From Favolaschia claudopus (lineage: Eukaryota; Basidiomycota; Agaricomycetes; Agaricales; Mycenaceae): a DNA stretch of 64,000 nt. The stretch covers positions 992,001 through 1,056,000 of the forward strand of contig JAWWNJ010000015.1 of assembly GCA_037176885.1 (NCBI GenBank), in the 5' to 3' direction. Position 1 is the stretch's first letter. Each line of letters opens with the position of its first letter. This document shows, one piece after another, positions 1 through 10,345 of this stretch. The notes under the pieces were generated by a model. The model did not search any database. It worked only from the letters and a program-made list of their open reading frames with translations, and was not told the origin of the DNA. The position numbers and the translations under genes are program-made.

Positions 1-78
1 TTCCTTGATTGGTTCATTCTGCTCTGTGACCATGTGGTCCCACGGGACTCCGGTTTCCACGTCTGTGATATATGAGCA

Positions 79-561
79 TCATCTTGGACCTTCATATCGA
101 CTGAGCATACGCGTAAAATGAGTAGCATCTAAGGGTAGTCCGAAGGTTGGAGGGGAAGACCCAGAAGCTTCAGTCCGAGACTGCTCGGCAGACGGAAGAG
201 ACATGTACATTGAAAGAGTTCTCTTGATAACAGTGGGGGCGTCGGATTGAATATGTGCTTTTTTCAAGAAATTAGTACAGATTTGGGTGCTCTGAATGCA
301 GGGCCTACAAGGCGGCAGAGGATCGGAGAATTGTTTGATATTCGGAGGCGCAGACGTTAGTAGAAGATTAAGATTGGATGTAGGGGGATCAGGATTATGG
401 TCGCCTGAAATGGACTATTAGCCTTTGCAGATGATGGTGAGTACGTGGGGCTTACTCGTAGGATGTCGAGTGAGGGCTTGTTTGGGGAATGGAGCAGAAG
501 GCGAAGAAGATGGTGCTTCGAGCGCGATCTTCACGTCGAATTGAATATTTTCTGTCGACAT
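79..561 (-). CDS. possible small two-exon gene, 143 aa, unrecognised
   Basis: A spliced frame can be drawn on the minus strand: exon 561-456 starting at an ATG, a GTAAGC donor, acceptor TTTCAG, then exon 404-79 ending at a stop. The phases agree and the joined product is 143 aa. The protein is rich in Pro, Ser and Thr and contains no domain I recognise. It lies directly downstream of the MLKL-N-like gene on the same strand, so it could be that gene's 3' exons rather than a separate gene. I found no clean splice junction joining the two. The frame is supported mainly by good splice consensus and phase agreement, so confidence is low. Confidence 0.3.
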
Positions 562-884
562 TAGCTTTGCTTTCTGTTTCCGAATGGAGGCAACCTACGT
601 GTGGATTCGGAGTTCGGAAGATGCGAGATCTTGGTAGAGGGCAGAGTTATGACCTTCACGCTTGGCTCGAGTTGACCAAGTAGTAGTACATCCTTCAGAG
701 CTTGGTTGGAATGAACATTTTCTGTGGCGCATCAGCATCGCATTGTAGACACTAGAGAGATGAGAATTACGAGTAGATGACAGACTCGGAGGAGGTGAGA
801 TCTTCGAAGCCCGCGGAGTTGAGGAACCGATGACAGTCCTCATGTCTGAGTCAACGTGGGCAAGTAAGTCCTCCAGATACATGC

Positions 885-1608
885 CTACACTGTATCAGTC
901 TTTTGCGTGTAAGTACTCAACTCATCGAACTCACGCTCAGGAATGTGGGCCTCTGTTTCTCCAGAGGATGGGAGAGGATCTGAACGTGTTCTTGGGATGA
1001 TGTTATATTGAAAGCTACCATGGAGAGCGGTGAATCGCCCGTTCAAGGCAGCGGCATCCTCCTGCCGCGCACGCTCATTGTCTTTGAGGGTTGCTTGGAT
1101 ATCGAGAGATGCAGAAATCTGTTTCGAAGTAGTGTAACGAAGTGCAGTGATGTGAAGAGAATTCACACCTGAAAAGCACTAGCGGTGGCGTCGATGCGTC
1201 GATAGAACATCTCGATTTCAGAGATCCGGGACTCGTCGCGGAGCAAAGACTTGATAAAATCGAGTCCTTGATCTTTCTGCACAAATCTGTCAACATCCCA
1301 TAAAACACTGTGAGGAAAGGCTGGTCAGCATACTGCGACTTCAGTTGCAGTTGTTCAGAATCTGACCTTCTCAAGTCCTCTAGCGGCTGTCTGCAAGAGG
1401 CTTCAGTCAACCCAGAAGACTGAAACTCGTTGTTCAACGTTGCAAGAAGCCGTGCGAGCGTGTTCGCAAGCCCTGCGAGTTGCTTTTGGCTCGCGCGGGT
1501 CTGCTCGACGGAGGCGATAATGAATTTGAGCAAAGTCAAGGCGGGAGCAAGGCCCGGGACTGGGACCATCCCAGAGACGAGATCCAGCGCAGTATTGAGA
1601 GATAACAT
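885..1608 (-). CDS. small protein with MLKL N-terminal-like four-helix domain
   Basis: Three exons (1608-1367, 1307-1169, 1118-885) give a 204-aa product with consistent phases and GT-AG junctions. The N-terminus is a hydrophobic helical stretch with a VPVPGLAPALTLLKFI-type segment, followed by QTRASQKQLAGLANTLARLL. That pattern is typical of the fungal MLKL-N-terminal/HeLo-like helical bundle found in cell-death and NLR-like proteins of Agaricomycetes. The middle exon carries an LLRDESRISEIEMFYRRID segment and the last exon an amphipathic helix (ISASLDIQATLKDNERA), both common in this family. No NACHT, WD40 or kinase domain follows, so this would be a stand-alone helical-bundle protein. The start is the first ATG of the conserved domain; an extra upstream exon is possible because an acceptor-like TACAG lies just before it at 1631-1635. 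Confidence 0.6.
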
Positions 1609-1630
1609 AGCGGACAAGGCTTGCTCATCG

Positions 1631-2780
1631 CTGTACAAACATTCACATCGGTGCAAACATTGGTTGTGTCAGTGTCAAGAAGCGCGGCACGGCTTGATAG
1701 GTTGAAATAGTCATCAGCTCTTATTTCAGGGCGCCAAAAGTGTGCTCCTTTAGAGCGCATTTGACTGTCCCTTCCAGCAGCAAAACCCTTGAAGCCAGAG
1801 ACATCGAGACGCAGGAGTAAACTGGATCGATTTAGCGTTGAAAACATGGCTACTGACCCAAGATTTCTGGTTCCTTGTTCACTTCATTCTGGCGCCTATT
1901 TCGGGCGGCAAAACGAAAGATCCAGGATGCGCTCATCGACGCAAGCCACAAGCCCGTAGACTCTCCTTCTGAGCCCTTGCTATTTCCAGCTTTGAATGGT
2001 TTGTATGGCAAACCTCCCACGTAGTCGGAGATATTGTAGCTGCGTTGTTTGACTCGTGGCGGAGAGAACACCTTGAATGAAGCCAAAATGCATAATGAGC
2101 ACACCTCTTGATACATATGAGGGTCTGGGGAAATGCAAGAGCCGATAATGACGGTTGTGGTGGTGGACGTCGCGTCGAACGCGTCGTGTCACGAGGTGAC
2201 TGCGTCACGCTGCTCCTCCTCACCCCTCACCCCGGCGATTTCCCTCTATCGGCCCCTTATCTTCTGGGACACTCTTCACAAATGTATTGCCGCTTTCAAA
2301 TGATGAAAAAGCTCTTTTCCTCCTTGATCGCACCTGGAGGTTGATGCTCAAGAATTTATCAAGGGCCGGAGATCCAAGCCTCAACTTTCAAGGACTCCAT
2401 ACGTCCACTGAGTTCAAGAAAAAAGCCTGAAGTCGAGAAGAAGAAGACGGAAAATTCCTTGAACCAAGAACCTCGAGATTTACCTACTGGGACTTATGCT
2501 ATCTGGAAATTTTGGGGCGTAAACTAGACTCTACCAGGCTCATCGTTGGGAAAACTAGATGAGAAAAGAATCTGACGCAAATTGAAAAGTCCTTCAAATC
2601 TTCATATCTTCCTGAATAACTCTGTCGTGCAAGAATCGAGTCACTGCCTGTACCATCGCTGTATGCATCTGCGTTCAGCTATTCTTCTTTTACGGAAATC
2701 TCTGTTCAAGAAGGAGGAGGTTGTCTTCGTCCGCCGATTCAACCTCCGGCGGTCCTCCGCTCGATCGAATTAATTGGGCG
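1631..2780. other. intergenic, no gene recognised
   Basis: Frames here are short, overlap each other on both strands and show no recognisable protein pattern. The right part, up to about 2900, is the 5' flank of the first duplicated orphan gene. Confidence 0.5.
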
Positions 2781-2801
2781 GCGGGGATTTCGGAGGCGGA
2801 T

Positions 2802-2817
2802 ATCAATGTCAGCCACC
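2802..2817 (+). promoter_or_regulatory. conserved 5' motif of duplicated gene, copy A
   Basis: The 16-mer ATCAATGTCAGCCACC lies 101 bp before the start codon of copy A. The identical 16-mer lies 103 bp before the start codon of copy B (8693-8708), within otherwise diverged sequence. Position and identity suggest a retained promoter or 5'UTR element; its function is unknown. Confidence 0.4.
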
Positions 2818-2902
2818 CTCACTTGAGGTAGAATTCGCTCTTTGCATTCTACCACCACCATCCTCACAAAGCACAAAGCACCCCCACACTCGTTATCCCA
2901 AC

Positions 2903-4133
2903 ATGTCTATTCTTTCAATCTCGTTTTCCCCAATGATGAGGGCGCTTTGGCGTGTCGTGAGGTTGCTCTTTGGCCTTGCTACTAGCACCAGCGATGCAGA
3001 GAACGGCGAGGTCTTCGAGGTCCACTTTCCGGGTAAGTCGTCTCGTTTCCCGCGTAGCGAGTACGTTCTGACGTCCTTGCCTTTGTAGCCAAGTCTCCGA
3101 ACCTCGCCTTGACGGGTAAGTGGTTTTCGATGTTCGTTATAGCTCTAGCTAACTCGCCGTTTGCATTATAGAACCTATCGCCACGTTCAGGCCTGACATG
3201 GTGGGCATCCCAGCCTTGACGCTGTCTTCGATGGCCGTCGGGGCAGCTTTCGCACCAGCGGGACCTATGACTATCCAGAACTCGCTATTCCCCAACGCCC
3301 GCGCCGTCCCCATCATCGTCATCACCCCTCCCCCAGACGAGCAACAGCAGGGCAATGGCCATTTGGACCCCCCTTCCTCGTTCGACTTCGACACCAAACG
3401 CGCGGCGCTGAAGGCGATCACCAACCAGCCCCGACGCGTATACGGGAAGAGCGTTCGTCCACTGCAGCGCCCGTCAGCAAAGGGTCGCGAGAATCTACGC
3501 GAACACCCCAACACCCCGCGTCTCACCCACCGTCAGGTCGTCTCGCCGCCCGCAGTCGTCGTCTCCACCGCTGCCTCCCAGAAGTCGACGGTCCTCGACG
3601 TCGCCGAGCCTGGCTCTACCGAGTGGGAAAAGGAGAAGGCGTCGCAGCTCAGCCGCGCCAAGTCGTGGAGCGAGGAAGTCAAGGCTCGTCGGCAGTCTCT
3701 CCCCGGGACCTCGCCTACACCGACTCCAGCTCCCGCCGTCACCACCAAACGAATGTCCGCGCCCGCTCGCCTTCCTCTTAGCGAGCGCCTCAACGGTCTC
3801 GTCACCGCCGCTGGGTGCGCATCCCCGCCAGCAGCCGTCGTCGCGCCTCCGCTTTGGGGCGACAGCAACGTCTCCTTCGTCATTGACGACGACGAGGACG
3901 ACGGCAAGGGCTTGCTCTCGGTTCTCGCCAGCACCGACGCATCGTTCGCCAGTCTCAAGGTGTCGTTCTCGCCTTCGGTCTCTCTCTCCGCATCTTCTTC
4001 AGGCGGATCCATCTCGTCGTTGCTAGATTCTTTCGAAGAGAACCTGAAGTCTTCTCTTTGGCGCGGCTTAGAAGATTTCGGCGCGGTCCTGGAGGAGGGA
4101 CGCTGGCATTCGGGGAGCAGGTTTGAGAACTAG
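2903..4133 (+). CDS. unrecognised basidiomycete protein, tandem duplicate copy A
   Basis: Three exons: 2903-3032, 3089-3115 (27 nt) and 3172-4133, all phase-1 junctions with GTAAGT donors, giving 372 aa. The paralogue at 8796-9940 has exactly the same lengths for exons 1 and 2, which strongly supports the model. Shared blocks run in order: an N-terminal hydrophobic RALWRVVRLLFG segment, an acidic VFEVHFP motif, PALTLSSMAVGAAFAP (possible membrane-associated helix), VPIIVITPP, a basic NQPRRVYGKSVR segment, a KENLREHPNTPRLTH-like motif, LSERLNGLV, LWGDSNVSFVIDD, and a C-terminal SSGGSISSLL followed by LWRGLEDFG-LEEGR ending in FEN. Between the blocks the protein is Ser/Pro/Ala-rich and probably disordered. 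I do not recognise the family. The start ATG follows a CCAAC context and matches the paralogue's start region. Confidence 0.8.
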
Positions 4134-4159
4134 AGAGACAGGAGGCGGACGGCAACAGC

Positions 4160-4400
4160 TCTCATCCATCTACATTTTACGGTCATTACCCCAGCATCGG
4201 TACACTCGTTTTGGACATCCGCCTTCCCTACCCTCCTCCCTGCGCTTCGCCGCGCACACGGTTGATTCTCCCGGCCACGACTACTCGTATAGGACACCCG
4301 CGCGTCTCCCGCATACCCTCCTTCCTCCTCCTCGCGGTCGCAATCACCGGTGTCGGCTACTCGTTTCGGACACCTCCGCTACCCACCCACCAACCCTTCT
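4160..4400 (+). repeat. decayed ~85-bp repeats in the 3' flank of copy A
   Basis: Three related units (about 4190, 4275 and 4355) share the core CGGNNACNACTCGTNTNGGACACC, with a GCACACGGTTGATT lead-in at the second. Related units lie in the same position after copy B. They are probably 3'UTR repeats that were duplicated with the gene and then diverged. Confidence 0.5.
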
Positions 4401-5160
4401 CCTCCTTCACTCCACACCGCCTACCCTCTTCCAGCCCGCCCGCCCATCACAACCAACCACGAATCAAACAAACACGGAAAAATGACCGATAAAAACACAA
4501 AAAGATGTTAAAATGATAAAAACCCCAACCATGTCCGAAGAGATTGAGCTAGCGAGGGAAGTGTCTTGGACGGAGGGACGGACACTGGCTTTAGCTACTC
4601 GATAGTTTGTGTACTTATTTCTGGTGTTGTGGATGTTTGAGATAATCACAAAAAAAGACGTTGTAGAAATTATTTTCGTCGTTCTTGAGTTGAGTTGTTG
4701 AGGTGAGGTGAGTTTCCACAGTCCTCGTGAGGAACGTGTTTGGTCCCAGTCTCGATAGCTCTGTGAACCTCTATGAACGGCGAGTGAAGAGCACTGAGCA
4801 GGTCTGGGGTTCGACCAATCGTCAGCCCGAATACTGACTGCCTGCACAGAGACTCCTCCTGGAGTTAACCTCTGGGCAGTCGTCGATTCAGATCACACAA
4901 ATTTAAAGTGTTTTTACAATGCTTTTTATTGCTTGGGTAATTGTGCTAATGCTACGATTCGACTAGAATGTACTACTTGTACCTATAGGATATGAATAAT
5001 GAATCACAAGCGCAGCTCTTGCCGCTTGTGCAATTTTCCAGGAAAACGTCGCATACGAGCGAAATCGAAAGGCGCCGTCTGTGCGACGGGCGGATCGAGG
5101 GGGGTATTGCGTGCGGTTCCAATTATGTATGGACCGACGGAAGACGCTGAAGCACGGCTA
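4401..5160. other. 3' intergenic region, no gene recognised
   Basis: A/T-rich sequence at 4480-4560 resembles the corresponding 3' flank of copy B at 10470-10530 (both carry a GATAAAA-like run followed by a TCCGAA-GATTGA stretch). The duplication therefore reaches about 4560. Beyond that no coding region or RNA gene is seen. Confidence 0.45.
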
Positions 5161-6154
5161 CTATGCAGCGGCCTCGACGGCAAAACGACTTGTTGAGTGC
5201 GGGAATGCGCGCACGAAGTCGCGAATCCTGCGATGCTGTCTCTCTGTCGGCCGGCCGCGTTTCTTCGACGGCGGGAAGATGGAGACAGCATGAGGTTCGT
5301 CGACAAGTGTGGCGGTGGGTGAGACGATATCGTCTACGTCGATCGGCGAGACATCGTTTGAGATTGGGGTGCGCGGGGAGAGGCTGTTGGCGCTGGAGTG
5401 TGGCGACGAGCAGGGTTCGAGCTCGGGGACGGATATTGCGTGGGAGGGAGGAACGACACGCGTCCGGAAGGAGGAAGAGGAGATCATGAGCAACTCGTGG
5501 TGCGCCAATAAATCCGCCTCGGAGACATTCAACTCCCAATCCAAGACATCCAGAAATTCGCGCTCGATGCGCCCGATGTCGCCCTTCCCGAAGACACCGG
5601 TCACCAGTGCCCAGTGGACATTCCGTAACGTCGAGTCCTGGGTGTATTTGGACGCAACGATGAGGGCGCCGAGGAATACGCGTTCGAGAGCCCATTCTTC
5701 TAAGGCGATGGAGAGATGGCGCTTGGAGCGGACGATGTAGGAGAGGGTGACGAGGATGGTGGCGGGGGTGACTTCGGCGCGGGACAGGACGTTGGCGACG
5801 AAGTGGGGGAATTTGGGGGTGTGGGTGGAGCGGAAGGTTGGTGGGCGGGAGAGGGCGTGGTTCACTGTTTCGATTACGGTGGTCGAGATGTAGTCTAAAA
5901 ATTTGAGGTTAGTTTCAATTTGACGAGTGAAGGGAAAGAGACAAACCGATTACTCGTGGGGAAACGTCCATGTCGACGAGCTGCATTAGCTCGGGTGAGT
6001 GGGAGGATGGGTCAACTAGGGAGGCCGGGTGGACCGGGCTAGATGAAGTAGAGCTTTTTGGGCTGGGACTCCAAGAGCTGTAGGAGCTTGAGGAGGAAGG
6101 AGAGCTAGAAGCTGAGTAGGAGGAGCTGGAAGAAGAGGAGGCGGGAGAGTTCAT
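5161..6154 (-). CDS. PCL/Pho80-type cyclin
   Basis: Two exons, 6154-5947 and 5894-5161, with a 52-nt GT-AG intron, encode 313 aa. After a long Ser-rich N-terminus comes the cyclin box. It reads LVDMDVSPRVIGLDYIS, then FPHFVANVLSRAEVTPATILVTLSYI, then LERVFLGALIVASKYTQDSTLRN, then IGRIEREFLDVLDWELNVSEADL. The ALIVASKY and EFLDVLDWEL motifs are characteristic of fungal PCL1/2-like cyclins that partner a Pho85-type CDK to link nutrient state, polarity and the cell cycle. The C-terminal third is low in conserved features apart from a basic KKRGRPTERQHRRIRD patch, a possible nuclear signal. The gene lies between the two copies of the duplicated orphan gene but is not itself duplicated. The start is the only ATG that opens the long frame before the box. 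Confidence 0.85.
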
Positions 6155-6997
6155 TTCTGAGTGGATGTTGTTGAGCGGAGGGTTTTCGGGATGAAACTTT
6201 TGAAAACATGTTGGTTATAAAGGCGTTGCGGATGAAAGGATCGGAGTGAGTCGTCGGCTGAGTCAAGGTGGAGGCTAGTCAGGATAATCTCAGTCAACCC
6301 GGCTAATGACAGTGCGCCGGCTAAAGCAAACACGGAATGACTGATCTCAAATTTTGTAAGCGCTGCTCGGCGTTGACGCGTACGCCCACGCCTGTCGGAA
6401 GCTCACCGGAACTTTCGTCCTCTTACCGTTCTACCGGCTACCCGCAAATTTTCAGTCAAAAATTGTGGGCACAACGAGAAGGTAGACTTAGTACTGCGCT
6501 CTCACTTGGAGAAATGATGATCCCAATTGAGGGGATCTGAGAGAGAAGGAGAGAGTTTCAGAACCTCAGAAAGCCGCTGCTGTGTTCAAGAAGTTAGGTT
6601 TGAGTCATTGTGGGTGTGCGGGCGGCATTGGGCCGCACCGCACCGATTTACCGAGCACCAAGCACCAATAAAATGAGCTGGGCTGCGAATCAGGAAACAG
6701 GGAACTACTGAAAACCAGTACGCAGGGTGTATGGCCTTGAGAGAGTCAACCCGAGACAACCAAGCACAAGAACAAAAGGGATGGGTGCGTTAGACGCGTA
6801 AAGAGAGAGCTTGGAGGACGTCGAAGGCGGGGAGCAAGGTGTCGAGCGCGACGTGAAGATTAATGACGGTGCGGGAGGAAAGATGAATGATCACATAATA
6901 CATATTTGTCAAGTAGTCCCGGACCTTATCTGATAATATCACTATCAGTCTCTCACCACTTTTTTAAAATTTTCTCACTCACTTTTAGCTGGCCTAC
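6155..6997. other. cyclin upstream region and intergenic, no gene seen
   Basis: No frame with a recognisable protein pattern. The left part is the likely promoter of the minus-strand cyclin gene. Confidence 0.45.
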
Positions 6998-7103
6998 GCC
7001 TCCCCCACCTCTGACGTTGCCTATTTAGGAAATCATTTCCTCTTTGGGACGGAAAAGGACGTGATGTATTGCCATCAGTTTTACACTTGCTGTCTTCACT
7101 ATG

Positions 7104-7175
7104 GTAGAGTGGTTTTGTGTTGCCAATCTCGTTGTCATGGTTGCTTGGCTTGTGATGAGGTCTGGAGTTCGAACC
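7104..7175 (+). ncRNA. tRNA-like Pol III promoter (SINE head)
   Basis: A-box TGGTAGAGTGG at 7104-7114 and B-box GGAGTTCGAACC at 7164-7175 sit about 60 nt apart, as in tRNA genes. The acceptor and T stems do not pair properly, so this is not a functional tRNA. That is what is expected of a tRNA-derived SINE head. The flanking direct repeats and lack of coding capacity fit this reading. Confidence 0.45.
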
Positions 7176-7253
7176 CCGCTTGGACGTTTTCGTTTTGCTT
7201 GTACTCGTCTCTTTTTCATCACCGCTCCACCGTGCGAAAAATATGTATAAGCT

Positions 7254-7345
7254 CCACGCAGTGGGCCCTAGCGGCGAGCGCTAGCACCACGCAGTGGGCC
7301 AAGCGGCGAGCGTTAAAGGGGGGTCCGCGGGGGTCTCCCCCGCGC
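7254..7345. repeat. direct GC-rich duplication plus perfect hairpin
   Basis: CCACGCAGTGGGCC followed by AGCGGCGAGCG occurs at 7254-7283 and again at 7288-7316 with only small changes. It is followed at about 7327-7345 by CGCGGGGG-TCT-CCCCCGCG, a perfect 8-bp-stem palindrome. This looks like part of the surrounding repetitive element. Confidence 0.6.
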
Positions 7346-7728
7346 TAGATTTTCCATCAATATTGTTTTAAACATTGAAATCAACGATACAAAAGCCAAA
7401 AAAAAATATATCTCTCCTCTAATGTGCCGTCAGGCCAAAGGAGGGGGGTCTGGATTGTTCCCCCCAGCATCTCAAGATGTCCACAAATTCTCCATGCCTA
7501 CAACTGATTAAATATATTCAAATTCAAGTTTCTTGATTGAGAGAAAATCCCTTAAGAAAAGCCACCTTCATACAGAACTAGCTAAAGCACTTAGGATACA
7601 TACTACATCTAAAAAGCCTTTTCTATAAAATAGGTATAGGTCGTTCGCCATTCATCGCCAAAATCACTTTCGGATCAGTTGACCAAAAAAGGAAATTTGT
7701 TACGTCATATGTCAGAGGTGGGGGAGGC

Positions 7729-8692
7729 CAAGGGGCGTTCTCACTTTTGGCACATTCTCTCAAGATCTCAAGGCTCGACTAGTACTCGCAAGCTCACCCT
7801 GCCTGAGCTCTCACCCACCCGACAAGCCCGACCCACTGCGGGCACTCCGGGCAACGCTGTCCACAGTTCACTTCATCGTTGAAAAATCTTACAAGTAACT
7901 GTTCCGGCGGCCATGTCGGTGGTCATGAACGGATGACTCAGTGCAGCGATTCGGCAACACAATTCAATTATCATCCGCCTTCACTCCGTCGCTGTCGGAA
8001 AATCTTCCGTGTCCGCCTCCGCTTGGTGATTCATCTCCTGCCGGTTACGACTGCGACTTCCAAGTTGCGAGCTTGGAATTGACTCAAATTCTCGGAGACT
8101 CACTTTCGAGTGTACGCAGTACACATAGTAGCCTACCGATTCCGTGTCATTCGCGGCTTTGAGGCTCAGAGGCTTCTGCATCTAAAAGCGGAGCAAGTCC
8201 TCTAATCTTCCGCAACTTTGTCAAGATTTCAAATCAAAAATCTCAGTCAGCCGTGTATCTTCCAGTCGGATATTTTCGTGACCTATGTGCCGCCTTCCTT
8301 CGCATTCTGTGTTCGAAGCAAACCGCTGTTTTCAATTCGTCGAGCTCAAGACACATTGCTCTCAAACTTTTTCTACGACGTTTATCTTGTTGATTCCGGT
8401 CGAAGGCATGACAAGGCTTCCTTCCCCATGTTCTGCAGCGACGGCTTGGCTCACGTTTCTGAGCAGCGCGCCTTTGTGCTCTTTATGGTGCTCAGAAAAT
8501 CTCTGTTTGACCCGTGTCCTTGCTTCGTTTTAAGAGGATGTACAAAATTCTGAAATCTTCAAGCCACTGGAAACTTGAGCTCAAGCACGAGGACTCGAAC
8601 ATACTCTCGCTACAATGATTTTTACAATTCTCTCATTCTCCGCCGCTCGATAGAGGACGATCGGGTGGAATGGACAGGAGAGGGCGGCGGAA
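7729..8692. other. intergenic, no gene recognised
   Basis: Several short frames on both strands with no recognisable product. From about 8640 on this is the 5' flank of copy B and resembles the copy A flank at about 2750. Confidence 0.45.
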
Positions 8693-8708
8693 ATCAATGT
8701 CAGCCACC
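8693..8708 (+). promoter_or_regulatory. conserved 5' motif of duplicated gene, copy B
   Basis: Identical 16-mer to 2802-2817, at 103 bp from the start codon versus 101 bp in copy A. Confidence 0.4.
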
Positions 8709-8795
8709 TCGCAGGCGGTGCAGCCTCCCATTCGCGTCTTGCTCTCAACCACAACCCACCCACTATACACCACCACATACATTCTTTCTATCATC

Positions 8796-9940
8796 ATGTC
8801 AATCATGTCTACTCTCATTACACCGTGGATCCAGGCGCTTTGGCGCGTCATATGCTTGCTTTTTGGACAGTCTGCCGACTCTGTGGACGTCGAGAGCGGT
8901 AAGCTTTTTGAAGTCAATTTCCCAGGTAAGGTGCTGCATCTCTTCGCCTTGAGCATCTTGCTGACTCTCTTCACCTTGTAGCCGTGTCTCAGGAAAGCGC
9001 CTTGACGCGTAAGTTACTTTCGACGTTCACTGTCTGCGACCCCAGCTCACTGACTGCCTGAATCGCAGACGTGCCGACTTTCGAGCCGATTCTGGCGGGC
9101 GTTCCGGCGCTGACTCTAGCGACTATGGCGGTTGGGGCGGCCATTGCGCCTCAGGTTCCTGTCCACGTAAACAAGGTCTACGTGCACGACCCGCGCAACA
9201 TCCCTGTGATCATCGTTACGCCTCCCTCAGACGACCCTGTCACCATTCCCGACGATTCCTGCGCATCTAGACGTCTTCCTTTGCGCAGCGTTGCCAATCT
9301 CCCTCGTCGTGTTCATGGGAAGGGAGTTCGTACCCCAAAAGCAGCGGACAAAGAAAATTTTCGGGACCACCCAAGCACTCCTCGGCTGACGCACAATCTG
9401 GTTACCCAAAAACCGACGCCCCAAGCTTCCATCTCGCGCTCCGCCAACCAAATCATTGCCGACGTTATGGTCGCCAAGCCTGCTTCTGGGGCTTGGGAAC
9501 GCGAAAAGGCGGTTCACCTTGACCAAGCTAAGGCGTGGACGCGTCAAATTCAGGATCGTCGTCGTCGTTCTCTCCCAGCGCCCCCACCTTCGCCCTCGGC
9601 TCCTGCGTCCGCCCATGTCAGCCGCCGCGACTCTGCTCCTGCTCGCCTTTCCCTCAGCGAGCGTCTGAATCGTCTTGTCAAGTCTGGGCCAGCGACCCCC
9701 GTGCTTCCGCTCTGGGGCGACGCCAACGTCTCATTCGTTATCAACAGCGACGACAAACGTCACGGTCTCTCTCCCTCGCCTTCCGCGTCCACCTCTGCGT
9801 CGTCCTCTGGGGGATCGATCTCGTCGTTGCTGAACGCTTTGGAGACCGACCTGAAAGCTCCGCTTTGGCTGGGTTTGGAAGATTTTGGAAGGGCGTTGGA
9901 GGAGGGTCGTTTGCCTTCGATGGGCGGGTTTGAGAACTAG
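8796..9940 (+). CDS. unrecognised basidiomycete protein, tandem duplicate copy B
   Basis: Exons 8796-8925 (130 nt), 8982-9008 (27 nt) and 9069-9940 encode 342 aa. The first two exon lengths and all phases match copy A exactly. Shared motifs appear in the same order: QALWRVICLLFG, LFEVNFP, PALTLATMAVGAAIAP, IPVIIVTPP, NLPRRVHGKGVR, KENFRDHPSTPRLTH, LSERLNRLV, LWGDANVSFVI, SSGGSISSLL, LWLGLEDFGRALEEGR and terminal FEN. Linkers between motifs differ strongly, which suggests that the motifs are under purifying selection and the linkers are disordered. A second ATG three codons downstream could also start translation. No known family comes to mind; the hydrophobic AVGAA segment may be a membrane or interaction helix. 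Confidence 0.8.
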
Positions 9941-9974
9941 AACGGCAGGCGACGGTTTTGGACTTAGCTATACT

Positions 9975-10345
9975 TCACGGTCATTATCCCGGCATCGGTA
10001 CCCTATTCTCGGACATCTTCGCTCGCTACGCCCACCCTCTTTTGCTGCTCGCGCCTCTCTGCGCACACGGTTGATTTACCCCGGCCACGGTTACTCGTAT
10101 AGGACACCCTCCTCCTCCTCGCGCTACTCTGCGCTCGGTCAAACCCGTCATTGGCTCATTTCGCTCGGACAACCTCTTACTCTCCGCCATCCTCTCCTTC
10201 CTCCACGCGCTCGTCTGCGCACACGGTTGGTTGGTACCGGCTTCGGCAACGGCTACAGGACACCCGCGAACGCTCCGCTTTCCCCTCCCTTCTCCCTTAT
10301 GTGCGCTCATTGCGTCCCCGTCACGGTTCTTCGTCTGGACAGCCT
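9975..10345 (+). repeat. decayed ~80-90-bp repeats in the 3' flank of copy B
   Basis: Units at about 9990, 10080, 10165, 10240 and 10320 share the core CGGNNACGGNTACTCGTATAGGACACCC or its decayed forms, several with a GCACACGGTTG lead-in. The first two units align directly to the first two after copy A. Copy B has about two more units than copy A, so the array expanded or shrank after duplication. Confidence 0.5.

Larger units (their letters stand above)
6998..7728. mobile_element. non-autonomous element with short inverted ends, containing a SINE-like core
   Basis: The 18-mer GCCTCCCCCACCTCTGAC at 6998-7015 is repeated perfectly in inverse orientation at 7711-7728. Similarity continues imperfectly inward for about 30-40 bp on both sides (AAAT-TTTCCT-TTTGG). 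The inside holds a tRNA-like Pol III promoter, a duplicated 29-30-bp GC-rich word and a perfect G/C hairpin, but no coding sequence. No target duplication was found outside the ends, so true boundaries could lie further out. It could instead be two independent insertions in a dyad-symmetric host sequence. Confidence 0.45.

Noticed and set aside
3149..4012. long minus-strand frames opposite the duplicated gene copy A
   Set aside because: The plus-strand model is confirmed by the paralogue's identical exon structure; the minus frames are compositional shadows.
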